The translations under genes and the position numbers were made by a program. Below, in pieces: positions 1 to 6,393 of a stretch of 6,430 nt of DNA (within the stretch, counting starts at the first letter, position 1; each line of letters opens with the position of its first letter). The stretch lies in assembly GCA_029259835.1 (NCBI GenBank), contig JAJDEL010000258.1, forward strand, positions 1-6,430, in the 5' to 3' direction. Origin of the DNA: Planctomicrobium sp. (GTDB lineage: Bacteria > Planctomycetota > Planctomycetia > Planctomycetales > Planctomycetaceae). The notes beneath the pieces were generated by a model that was given only the letters and a program-made list of their open reading frames with translations, was not told the origin of the DNA and did no database searches.

Positions 1-2
1 AA

Positions 3-170
3 GGCGTCGAAGTTTTCCGTCGCCTTTATTCCGCTGTCGGTTTCTCTTGGATTGTTGCGATGACGCGCTTACCGGTCGTCTCACAGCTAATGGACTTGGG
101 TTACCGCGTTTTTGCCAAAAACCGCCTGCGTATGACCGGTCGCTGTCGTGGTGGTCAATGTAATCTTTGA
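3..170 (+). CDS. DUF393 / DCC-family thiol-disulfide oxidoreductase, C-terminal part
   Basis: This is the last 55 codons of a gene whose start lies before the window; the stop is TGA at 168-170. The visible peptide begins [14 protein letters not shown] and ends with [16 protein letters not shown] followed by a last Cys near the end. The pattern 'G-x-E-A/V-F-R-R-L ... LP ... GYR-x-F-A-x-N-R-x-R-x-x-GR-C' is the typical C-terminal signature of DUF393 proteins (B. subtilis YuxK-like). In that family the redox DxxCxxC motif lies near the N-terminus, which is not in view, so activity cannot be judged. Family members are small, roughly 110-150 residues, so about half the protein is missing. No role is firmly established for the family; a thioredoxin-fold oxidoreductase is presumed. 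It is separated from phoH by more than 500 bp and is unlikely to be in the same operon. Family assignment is by motif memory only. Confidence 0.75.
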   Translation, partial: GVEVFRRLYSAVGFSWIVAMTRLPVVSQLMDLGYRVFAKNRLRMTGRCRGGQCNL

Positions 171-227
171 TCCTTCATCCTGAAATTATCGATATTGGGG
201 CGTCTTGCAACCTGTTGACGCAAACTC

Positions 228-617
228 GTGGAGACCCGGAATACCGAACTTCTCGGGCACTTTCTCTGTCTGCCAGGCAACGTAAATCTCCGAGATCAGT
301 TTGAAACTCTGTTGTCAATCGCGAAACCTGTGATTATTTCACGAGTTACGAAATTGCCTAAAAACTGGAAGCTGTCCGTTCCCATGCTCGATTTTCGAGT
401 TAGAATTCTGGCGTCGCCGGAAACCTTGATGTCTCCATTTCGATCAGGTACACATCACCACAGACGGCCCTTTGTGCGGCGGGGCAAAGAAGCTGAGAAC
501 GAAATCACCTCGAATGAGATGTTCATTGACATCGAGGAGAAGAAGCGGTTCCGCAGTTCAGAATCGTTATTCAGTGAATCAATTCCTATGAAACTGTTCC
601 ATCATCATCTTGGTTGA
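228..617 (+). CDS. Doubtful 129-aa hypothetical ORF
   Basis: This is an open frame of 129 codons from a GTG to TGA in the gap before phoH. I recognise no family. The product would be basic and Arg/His-rich (an HHHRR stretch near residues 76-80, HHH near the C-terminus), with no clear membrane segment, signal peptide or motif. No Shine-Dalgarno sequence precedes the GTG. The composition, with scattered charged residues and no hydrophobic periodicity, looks like a chance reading of non-coding DNA. In its favour, it is the only long frame in a 545-bp gap and it runs in the same direction as its neighbours. It could also be a decayed gene. I consider it more likely not a gene. Confidence 0.2.
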   Translation: METRNTELLGHFLCLPGNVNLRDQFETLLSIAKPVIISRVTKLPKNWKLSVPMLDFRVRILASPETLMSPFRSGTHHHRRPFVRRGKEAENEITSNEMFIDIEEKKRFRSSESLFSESIPMKLFHHHLG

Positions 618-622
618 GTCAC

Positions 623-652
623 CACTCGAGTGCAGCGCTGAATGTGTCAGCG
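623..652. promoter_or_regulatory. Palindrome cluster and small hairpin upstream of phoH
   Basis: A perfect 10-base palindrome, CACTCGAGTG (623-632), directly abuts a perfect 8-base palindrome, CAGCGCTG (633-640). Part of the second, CGCTGA at 636-641, can instead pair with TCAGCG at 647-652 around a 5-base loop. The cluster ends 63 bases before the phoH ATG, a suitable place for an operator or a 5'-leader structure. I cannot match it to a known regulator: the CACTC/GAGTG halves recall CIRCE, but the 9-base spacer of CIRCE is missing. A regulatory role is inferred from position and symmetry only. Confidence 0.25.
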
Positions 653-715
653 TGAATCGAACAGTATACATACATTGAATCTTTTCCGTCTGTGAAATTC
701 TTGTTGGCAAACTGA

Positions 716-1690
716 ATGTCCCACGCGACTGCGACTATTCCTCTTTTACATCCCGACGAAGCTCGACTTCTCTTCGGTCCGGGTGATGCACATCTGCGCC
801 GAATTCGAGATTCGCTCGGAGCAACTGTCGTGTTGCGCGGAGACTCGATTGTACTCGAAGGAACCGAAGATCAGGTCCAACACACAGAAGATGTTTTCCA
901 GCACCTGCGTGATATCGTCAAGCGAGACGGTATCGCGCACGACGCTGTCGTCGGTCGTATCTTAAATCAAGAAATCACGCAATCAACGCTCGCTGAAGAC
1001 TCGATAGATCTGTTCGAAAAAGCGAAAAGGATTCAACCGAAAACACCAGGGCAAAAAAACTATGTCGACGCAATCCGCAAACACGATCTCATCTTCTGTA
1101 AAGGACCAGCAGGTTGCGGGAAAACATATCTGGCCGTCGCCATGGCACTCAATGCCTTGCGATCAGAGCAAGTTCGACGAATTGTTCTGGTTCGCCCGGC
1201 CGTAGAGGCTGGCGAGAAACTCGGATTTCTCCCCGGCGATATGATGGCGAAAGTGAACCCGTTTCTGCGTCCATTACTCGATGCAATGAATGATATGCTC
1301 AATTTCGAGCAGGTACGACTCTATATGGAAAACGATGTTGTAGAAATTGTCCCGCTCGCGTTCATGCGAGGGCGGACGCTCAACGATACGTTCATCATTC
1401 TGGATGAAGCCCAGAACACAACCGTGACGCAAATGAAAATGTTCCTGACCCGCATGGGTGAAGGTTCAAAAATTGTTGTCACCGGAGATGCGACTCAATC
1501 TGATCTCCCACACGACACGGTCTCTGGATTTGATGACGCCGTCCGCAGACTCAAAAAAATCGAAGGCGTAGGAAACGTTGAACTCTCAGGAGAAGACATC
1601 GTTCGTCACCGCCTCGTCCGAGAAATCGTGAAAGCTTACGACCAGCAGAAATCAGCACCTCGCCGTGCGACAACTAACAGTTCAAGATAA
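716..1690 (+). CDS. phoH: PhoH family ATPase (PhoH-like / YbeZ type)
   Basis: The product is a cytoplasmic P-loop NTPase of the PhoH/YbeZ family, linked to RNA metabolism and ribosome maturation; in several bacteria it partners YbeY, which is encoded two genes downstream. The 324-residue length fits the family (about 320-350). Residues ~14-66 form the small N-terminal KH-like region. The PhoH ATPase domain covers ~105-310, with Walker A GPAGCGKT at 130-137, the PhoH signature RPAVEAGEKLGFLPGD at 160-175, Walker B IILDEAQN at 227-234, and the sensor-like VTGDATQSDLP at 255-265. All key residues are present. The start is well bounded: an in-frame TGA (713-715) immediately precedes the ATG, so no longer product is possible. 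There is no obvious Shine-Dalgarno sequence. The HD gene follows after 47 bp, suggesting co-transcription. Family assignment is secure. The biochemical role (ATPase with RNA helicase-like activity) comes from homologues. Confidence 0.96.
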   Translation: MSHATATIPLLHPDEARLLFGPGDAHLRRIRDSLGATVVLRGDSIVLEGTEDQVQHTEDVFQHLRDIVKRDGIAHDAVVGRILNQEITQSTLAEDSIDLFEKAKRIQPKTPGQKNYVDAIRKHDLIFCKGPAGCGKTYLAVAMALNALRSEQVRRIVLVRPAVEAGEKLGFLPGDMMAKVNPFLRPLLDAMNDMLNFEQVRLYMENDVVEIVPLAFMRGRTLNDTFIILDEAQNTTVTQMKMFLTRMGEGSKIVVTGDATQSDLPHDTVSGFDDAVRRLKKIEGVGNVELSGEDIVRHRLVREIVKAYDQQKSAPRRATTNSSR

Positions 1691-1737
1691 CACAGGGAGT
1701 CTTCGCGGTGCAGAACGCATCGCTCTGACGATCAACC

Positions 1738-4143
1738 ATGTTTGGATCAGGACACAAACGCAGTCGCGTCCCAAAGTCTGTCGCCTTGAGTCGACGAGAC
1801 ACGCTCGGCTCGCGCCTGCTGGATATTTCTCAAGACCGGGGCTTACAGCTTCGTCTGGGAATTTCGCTTGTCGCGATTGTGTTGCTGGTCATTTCGTTGC
1901 AAGCCTGGAAAGCCCCATTCTCTTACCGACAAGGGGATTATGCTGAGCATGGAATTGCCGCGAAAATTGATTTTGAGCGTGTTGATGTCATCGGGACTGA
2001 TCTCGCAAGACAACGTGCCGAAGATACTGTCGCATTGGTTTTCATTCATGACCCTCAAATTCTCGAACTCCTTGATGACGAACTCCGCGCGGCTTTAGGA
2101 GAGATTGCAGCCGCCAAGGCGGTTGAACGGCTCAGTGATAACGCTCGCAAACAATTTGCGCTCGACGAGCCAACAGCACAAGAACTGGAAGATAGCTTTT
2201 CTTCCGAGTGGTACAATCGCGGGACACCGCAGGAACGGTTCGAAACTTTGCGCGCTGCCATCGTTGGTCCCGACATGAAAATGGCTGAGGCTCGAATTGA
2301 TTCGATGGTCGAGGAGTTTCAGGAATTCATTCTGCCAATCACTGAAACGGGAATCATTTCAGTTGATACTGTTCGCCTGGAGAAGATAACGCCTGACAAG
2401 CGATTGCAGATCGTCCTGGAAAATCAACCGCTGGAGTCTGGAACAACGGTCCTCCTGCCGCGCGTTCGCTTACTGGATCAACTGAACGAAGCCGGTCAAA
2501 TGGGCTATTCATGGGAGACATTTAAAACCCTCAATCCTGAAATCCGACCGGCGATTGTTCAGTGGTTGATTGAACGAGTATCTCCCACGCTCAGATACGA
2601 TCAGGCGACGACAACCACAGAGATCGCTCTCGCTCGCGAAATGGTCGATCCTCGACTCGAACGCTATCTGACGGGAGATATGCTCGTCTCTCCACAGGAA
2701 TTTATCGGTAAAGAGAAACTCGCACTGCTGGAAGATGAATACGAAGCAGCGGAAGTTCAAATCGGAAACGGGGCTAGGCTCACTCGCGTGGGCATCGCTC
2801 TGATCATGGTTTCTGTACTTTCAATCTTGATCGGTTTCTATATTGTCAAGAACGAACCCCGCATCGCGAATGATGTGCAGGCTCTTATTACGTTCTGGGT
2901 CGCAATGATTGCCACGGCGTTCATCGGTCGTATTGTTTCGTTCGACCCGCTCCGCGCCGAAATCATTCCCTTGCTCACAACAGTCCTCTTGCTCTCTGTC
3001 GCATTCAATCAAACTTTGGCGACGATATCAGCATTTTCCCTCGCACTCCTGCTGACAATGTCGACGACCGGAGAGTTCAATCAATTTCTCGTTTTAATGT
3101 CGACCGCAACGGCTGCAATCATTCCCCTCCAAAAAGTTTCTTCGCGTTCGACCTTAATTAAAACGAGTTTCATTTCCGCATTGACTTACTTTATTGTCGG
3201 TTGCGGAATCGCCATCATCGAAACGCAATCGATTACAGAAGTGATGCAGGATACGCAATTTTTGGTCATGAGCGCAAAAGGAGCTGCGTTGTGTCTGGTT
3301 GCTGGTTACCTCGTCGCCGGCAGCTTGCCGTTTATTGAAAATACTTTCGGCGTTGTCACCGACATGACACTTCTCGAATTGAGTGATCCTTCTCACCCGC
3401 TGCTTCAAGATCTTGTACGTCTCGCCCCAGGAACCTACAACCATTCCATTTCGGTTGCCAGCATTGCCGAAACTGCCACAGAACGAATCGGAGGTAACGG
3501 CCTGCTCGCGCGCGTCGGCGCGTACTTCCACGATATCGGAAAGATGCTCAAGCCACAGTATTTCATCGAGAATGTTCAGGAAGGAGCAACCAGTCCACAC
3601 GAACAACTCAGCCCCGCAATGAGTACCTTGATTATCATCGGTCATGTTAAGGATGGCGTTGACTTGGCAGAACAATACGGTTTGCCAGCACCGATTATCG
3701 ATTTCGTCGAGCAGCACCACGGCACAACTTTGGTCGAATACTTCTATCACGAAGCGACAAAAAAGGCCGAGTGCGAACCCGATCACAAAACCGATGCAGA
3801 AGAGTCCTCGTTTCGTTATCCCGGTCCGAAACCACAATCTCGGGAAGCTGGGGTCATGATGATCGCGGATGCCTGCGAAAGTGCCTGTCGCACGCTGACA
3901 GAGCCAACTCCCAGACGCATCGAATCGCTCGTCGATAGCATCGTCATGCGGCGGCTGCTTGATGGTCAGTTTGATGAATGTGCCTTGCAAATGTCCGATA
4001 TCCGTAAAATTCAGGACTCGGTGACGAAGTCACTGACCGCGATCTACCATGGGCGTATCAAATATCCTGACGGACCAGATTCAAAAAAAAAGAGTGATGT
4101 ACGAGATCCATCTCACGAACAACCAACAATTGCTGCCAATTGA
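1738..4143 (+). CDS. pgpH: 7TM-HD membrane phosphohydrolase, PgpH/YqfF type
   Basis: This 801-residue membrane enzyme has the PgpH/YqfF domain order. A cytoplasmic basic N-terminus leads to a first membrane helix (~38-56). A large extracytoplasmic 7TMR-HDED region follows (~60-345; the stretch from YRQGDYAEHGIAA matches its usual start). Then come about seven hydrophobic segments (roughly 350-370, 380-400, 405-422, 425-441, 446-464, 475-495, 512-530) and a cytoplasmic HD domain (~560-770). Metal-site residues are visible: H569 in PGTYNHS, H598-D599 in HDIGK, H621, H636 in GHVKDG, H660-H661 in QHHG, and D711 in IADACES. RYPGPKPQ at 693-700 is also family-typical. Characterised PgpH proteins hydrolyse cyclic di-AMP to pApA; the same substrate here is an inference. 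An in-frame TGA at 1726 makes ATG 1738 the earliest start. The C-terminal tail is Lys-rich, carries an A9 run, and overlaps ybeY by 47 bp. No catalytic residue appears missing. Confidence 0.93.
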   Translation: MFGSGHKRSRVPKSVALSRRDTLGSRLLDISQDRGLQLRLGISLVAIVLLVISLQAWKAPFSYRQGDYAEHGIAAKIDFERVDVIGTDLARQRAEDTVALVFIHDPQILELLDDELRAALGEIAAAKAVERLSDNARKQFALDEPTAQELEDSFSSEWYNRGTPQERFETLRAAIVGPDMKMAEARIDSMVEEFQEFILPITETGIISVDTVRLEKITPDKRLQIVLENQPLESGTTVLLPRVRLLDQLNEAGQMGYSWETFKTLNPEIRPAIVQWLIERVSPTLRYDQATTTTEIALAREMVDPRLERYLTGDMLVSPQEFIGKEKLALLEDEYEAAEVQIGNGARLTRVGIALIMVSVLSILIGFYIVKNEPRIANDVQALITFWVAMIATAFIGRIVSFDPLRAEIIPLLTTVLLLSVAFNQTLATISAFSLALLLTMSTTGEFNQFLVLMSTATAAIIPLQKVSSRSTLIKTSFISALTYFIVGCGIAIIETQSITEVMQDTQFLVMSAKGAALCLVAGYLVAGSLPFIENTFGVVTDMTLLELSDPSHPLLQDLVRLAPGTYNHSISVASIAETATERIGGNGLLARVGAYFHDIGKMLKPQYFIENVQEGATSPHEQLSPAMSTLIIIGHVKDGVDLAEQYGLPAPIIDFVEQHHGTTLVEYFYHEATKKAECEPDHKTDAEESSFRYPGPKPQSREAGVMMIADACESACRTLTEPTPRRIESLVDSIVMRRLLDGQFDECALQMSDIRKIQDSVTKSLTAIYHGRIKYPDGPDSKKKSDVRDPSHEQPTIAAN
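4083..4092 (+). other. A9 homopolymer / A-AAA-AAG slippery sequence at the HD-ybeY overlap
   Basis: Nine consecutive A residues (4083-4091) followed by G encode Lys-Lys-Lys near the end of the HD protein. In the HD frame the last seven bases read A-AAA-AAG, a classic slippery heptamer. A -1 shift would meet TGA at 4095 at once and shorten the HD tail by about 16 residues. A +1 shift, or a transcript lacking one A, would enter the ybeY frame, which is open through this point, giving an HD-YbeY fusion. Whether any slippage happens is unknown. The run also lies just before the chosen ybeY ATG and may keep that start unstructured. Confidence 0.3.
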
Positions 4144-4579
4144 TCAGAGTGTAATTTCCGAAGTTGTCACCGGAACACTCAAAGCAGAAGCCGTTGCCGG
4201 CGCCGAAATCGTGGTCGCTCTCGTCGACGATGAAGCAATCCACTCCGTCAACAGAGAACACCTTCAACATGATTTTCCGACCGATGTGATTAGCTTTCTG
4301 TATGATTCCAACGACAAAGACGAGCCAACACCACCAAACAACATCCAACGAGGGGCTGGTCTCTGGATTGATGGAGAGCTAATCATCAGCACAGAAACAG
4401 CAATTCGAGAGGCTCGCAACTACGAATGGAATCCCCTGGATGAATTGCGTTTATATCTCGTACATGGATTGCTTCATTTGTGTGGGTACGATGATCAGTC
4501 GGATTCTGAACAGGCGATGATGAGAAGTCGCGAACGGGAGGTTTTGAAACAGTGGAACCTTTCGCCGCATTATCAATAA
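4097..4579 (+). CDS. ybeY: Endoribonuclease YbeY (rRNA maturation factor)
   Basis: YbeY is a zinc-dependent endoribonuclease acting in 16S rRNA 3'-end maturation and ribosome quality control in the cytoplasm. The family is recognised from NREHLQHDFPTDVISF (residues 52-67 from this start) and the metal motif HGLLHLCGYDD (123-133). The usual motif is H-x3-H-x5-H; here the third ligand is Asp (H123, H127, D133). Asp at this place also occurs, to my recollection, in Bacteroidetes YbeY proteins of the form HGxLHLCGYKD, so activity is probably retained. I chose ATG 4097 (160 aa) because MYEIHLTNNQ matches the usual YbeY N-terminus. An in-frame ATG at 4049 would add 16 residues not typical of the family. 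The gene starts 47 bp inside the HD gene, implying co-transcription and probably translational coupling. A linker at ~70-87, rich in Asp, Pro and Asn, is slightly longer than usual. Together with PhoH it forms the familiar YbeZ-YbeY pair. Confidence 0.93.
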   Translation: MYEIHLTNNQQLLPIDQSVISEVVTGTLKAEAVAGAEIVVALVDDEAIHSVNREHLQHDFPTDVISFLYDSNDKDEPTPPNNIQRGAGLWIDGELIISTETAIREARNYEWNPLDELRLYLVHGLLHLCGYDDQSDSEQAMMRSREREVLKQWNLSPHYQ

Positions 4580-4640
4580 GAAATATGAACATTTCGCGAC
4601 CAGTGAAGACTCAAGATGAACTTTTGCTAGAATACTGCTT

Positions 4641-4788
4641 CAGGAATAGTCCCAAAGCAAGGTCCTGGATTGATCTAGTCTGCATCAGCCGCAGGGTGCG
4701 AGCCCCAGTTATGGAGCGTGAACCGGAATTAAATCCGGGGCTAGCACCCAAACGGCTGATATTGGGAACCTAATTGGGACAGTCCCTT
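4641..4788. repeat. Long imperfect inverted repeat / hairpin element (MITE- or REP-like, or structured RNA)
   Basis: This element fills most of the ybeY-CBS intergenic gap. Nested pairings line up from outside in: GTCCCAA (4649-4655) with TTGGGAC (4774-4780); AGG..TCC near 4660-4665 with GGGAACCT (4764-4771); ATCAGCCG (4684-4691) with CGGCTGAT (4753-4760); GGGTGC (4694-4699) with GCACCC (4744-4749); AGCCCC (4701-4706) with GGGGCT (4737-4742). The loop holds CCGGA...TCCGG (4723-4738), which competes with the innermost pair. The outer ends match at about 11 of 15 positions, so the whole could be a small element with imperfect terminal inverted repeats. The core (AGCCGCAGGG...AGCCCC...GGGGCTAGC) resembles, from memory, dispersed repeats in planctomycete genomes. 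No T-tract follows, so it is not a standard intrinsic terminator. No transposase is present. Confidence 0.7.
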
Positions 4789-4846
4789 AATCGAAAACTG
4801 TCTCCGCGTAACTCAGAACTCCACAAACCTTTAAAGTTAGAGAAAT

Positions 4847-6211
4847 TTGGTCAACTCGATTATTGTTATCGGTTGTTTCTTCACCAGCATTTTTTATTCG
4901 GCTGTTTGTGAGAGCTTGCGCAACTTTCTGCGGAGTCGCTTGGCGTTTGTTTGCCGCCGACAGAAAAACGAAAAACGCTTCGGAACAATTCTTAAGGAAG
5001 ATGAAGTCGCGTTGCAGGCTGCTGAATCAGTCCGCTTGGCAACTCTCGTCATTGCAATTCTGCTGGGAGCCATTGAGCGGTACCACGGATTGGCTCAAAT
5101 TTCCACCCTCATGCTTTGGTCGGATTTCCTGATTGTCGTGGGTGTCTGCTGGTTGAGTCTGTTGGTACTTCCGTGGGCGATTTCTCGCGTTGCTGCGGAA
5201 CATATATTGTTTCACGCCTGGCCGGTCATTTCTGGAACGATTCGTCTCACTCAACCCATTGTCATTGTTGGTCAACGGGTCGACACATTCGTTCACCGCC
5301 TTGCTGGTCGGCAAGATCCAACACCTGAAAACTTGGAAACGCTCAGAGAAGAAATTCAAAGTGTTGTCGACGAAGGTGAGCGAGATGGGATTCTCGAATC
5401 GCGTGCAGGCAAAATGATCCATCGCACGATGGAACTGCGTCAGGAAGACGTCCGCGCTGTCATGACACCTAGGACTGATATTGTCACAATCCAGGTTGAA
5501 TCGTCTCTTGATGAAGCTCGAACACAGTTTCTCGATGCAGGCCATTCGCGCATTCCCGTCGTCGAAGGTTCAACGGATCAAATTGTCGGAATCCTTTACG
5601 CTCGTGATCTCTTGGAACATATCGGCAATACAGCATCGACCGTTTCATTAAGAGATTTGGTACGGAAAGCGCTTTACGTTCCGGAAACGAATTCGATCGA
5701 TGGCCTCTTGAATCGCATGAAGAAAGAGCGGCTGCATCTGGCAATTGTCCTTGATGAATATGGCGGCGTAACTGGTTTGGTCACTCTCGAAGACATTCTC
5801 GAAGAGATTGTCGGAGAGATCGAAGATGAGTTCGATGAGCAGGAAGACGAGCGCATCGAATGGCTCGACCCACACACAATGGTCGCGGACGCGAGATTGC
5901 ACATCGACGAAATGAACGATCTCTTCGACCTGGAGCTGCCGGAAGATCGGGATTTCGACACTCTCGGTGGTCTTGTTTTCTCTGAACTTGAAAGAGTTCC
6001 CAAGCAAGGTGAACGATTCGAGTGGAAGCAAATTCAGTTCACAGTGATTGAAGCGACCGAACGGAAAATTATTCGCATTCAACTCTACAGCCCCGTCGTC
6101 TGGCCGCGACACGATCAAACGTCTGTTCAGGAAAAACCAAATCACCCCAGCAAAAGCTCCCCGTTCCGTCTCATCCGAGAAGAAACAACTCCCGAAGAAC
6201 AGGCGTCGTAA
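4847..6211 (+). CDS. CNNM / HlyC-CorC family membrane protein with paired CBS domains
   Basis: This 454-residue protein belongs to the CNNM/CorC group, whose members are tied to magnesium/cobalt or sodium-coupled ion transport. The N-terminal ~150 residues have hydrophobic segments near 3-20, 61-77, 88-110 and 119-142, consistent with a divergent DUF21 (CNNM) membrane domain; FYSAVCESL at 16-24 may replace the usual FFSGSETAL. A linker with ENLETLREEI (161-170) precedes CBS1 (~204-260, VMTPRTDI and HSRIPVVE). CBS2 (~270-328) contains the family hallmark DEYGGVTGLVTLEDILEEIVGEI. The CorC_HlyC domain follows at ~337-416, then a polar tail. Frame analysis favours a TTG start at 4847: an in-frame TAG lies at 4838-4840, and later ATG codons would remove most or all of the membrane domain. 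No strong Shine-Dalgarno sequence is seen. Position after ybeY parallels E. coli ybeZ-ybeY-ybeX (corC), although YbeX lacks the membrane domain. Substrate is unknown. Confidence 0.88.
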   Translation: MVNSIIVIGCFFTSIFYSAVCESLRNFLRSRLAFVCRRQKNEKRFGTILKEDEVALQAAESVRLATLVIAILLGAIERYHGLAQISTLMLWSDFLIVVGVCWLSLLVLPWAISRVAAEHILFHAWPVISGTIRLTQPIVIVGQRVDTFVHRLAGRQDPTPENLETLREEIQSVVDEGERDGILESRAGKMIHRTMELRQEDVRAVMTPRTDIVTIQVESSLDEARTQFLDAGHSRIPVVEGSTDQIVGILYARDLLEHIGNTASTVSLRDLVRKALYVPETNSIDGLLNRMKKERLHLAIVLDEYGGVTGLVTLEDILEEIVGEIEDEFDEQEDERIEWLDPHTMVADARLHIDEMNDLFDLELPEDRDFDTLGGLVFSELERVPKQGERFEWKQIQFTVIEATERKIIRIQLYSPVVWPRHDQTSVQEKPNHPSKSSPFRLIREETTPEEQAS

Positions 6212-6393
6212 CTTATGATTGAGGTGAATCAATCACCCTCTCGATCAAGACATTTCGCTTCTTTCGTCCGTTTCGTGGTCACTCAACCCAATTGCCGAGT
6301 GATATCTGGAAATCTTTTCCGCCCGTCATCGTAGTGACTCTCGATGCATGTCATAATGCGCTGTCAATGTGATTGGTCTGGGTGGGGTGAAGA
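6212..6393. other. Intergenic region between the two CNNM-type genes
   Basis: These 182 bases separate the CBS gene from the next start. They contain a small hairpin directly after the stop (6221-6240, listed separately) and a CATAAT word at 6352-6357 that could be a -10 element, but with no good -35 partner. No other gene or repeat is visible. The spacing suggests the downstream gene may have its own promoter. Confidence 0.4.
6221..6240 (+). terminator. Possible weak hairpin after the CBS gene
   Basis: GAGGTGA (6221-6227) can pair with TCACCCTC (6233-6240) around an ATCAA loop, with one bulged C. It lies 10 bases past the stop codon. It lacks a run of T after the stem (only a mildly T-rich stretch some 15 bases on), so it would be at best a weak terminator or an mRNA 3'-end stabiliser. 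Confidence 0.22.

Larger units (their letters stand above)
171..715 (+). other. Long intergenic region upstream of phoH
   Basis: These 545 bases hold no gene that I recognise. They contain one doubtful GTG-initiated ORF (228-617, listed separately) and a palindrome/hairpin cluster at 623-652. There are also weak promoter-like words: TTGACG at 215-220 without a good -10 partner, and TATACA at 665-670 without a good -35 partner. I see no convincing intrinsic terminator after the upstream gene. The phoH promoter is expected in the last ~100 bases, because phoH begins a tight gene cluster, but planctomycete promoters are poorly defined by consensus and I cannot place it. Confidence 0.5.

Noticed and set aside
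622..633. CIRCE (HrcA operator) suggested by CACTC and GAGTG halves
   Set aside because: CIRCE has a 9-base spacer between the half-sites and a longer arm (TTAGCACTC). Here the halves abut directly.
3154..3990. 278-codon open frame on the minus strand opposite the HD gene
   Set aside because: It lies wholly antisense to the strongly supported transmembrane and HD domains and shows no recognisable family. It is an effect of codon use on the coding strand.
4049..4096. Longer YbeY start at ATG 4049
   Set aside because: It would add 16 residues (from MGVSNIL) not typical of YbeY and lengthen the overlap with the HD gene to 95 bp. MYEIHLTNNQ from 4097 matches the normal family N-terminus.
4684..4760. 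Strong hairpin read as a rho-independent terminator for ybeY
   Set aside because: The stem is followed by ATTGGGAACC, not a T tract, and the loop is about 30 bases long. A repeat or structured RNA fits better, though some transcript attenuation is possible.
4552..4773. 73-codon plus-strand frame from the end of ybeY through the hairpin element
   Set aside because: It overlaps the ybeY end, runs through the inverted repeat, and has no family resemblance or ribosome binding site. The repeat structure explains the sequence better.
5648..6232. 194-codon minus-strand open frame opposite the CBS domains, and a 172-codon one at 5027-5545
   Set aside because: Both are antisense to a well-supported coding sequence and their products show no recognisable domain.
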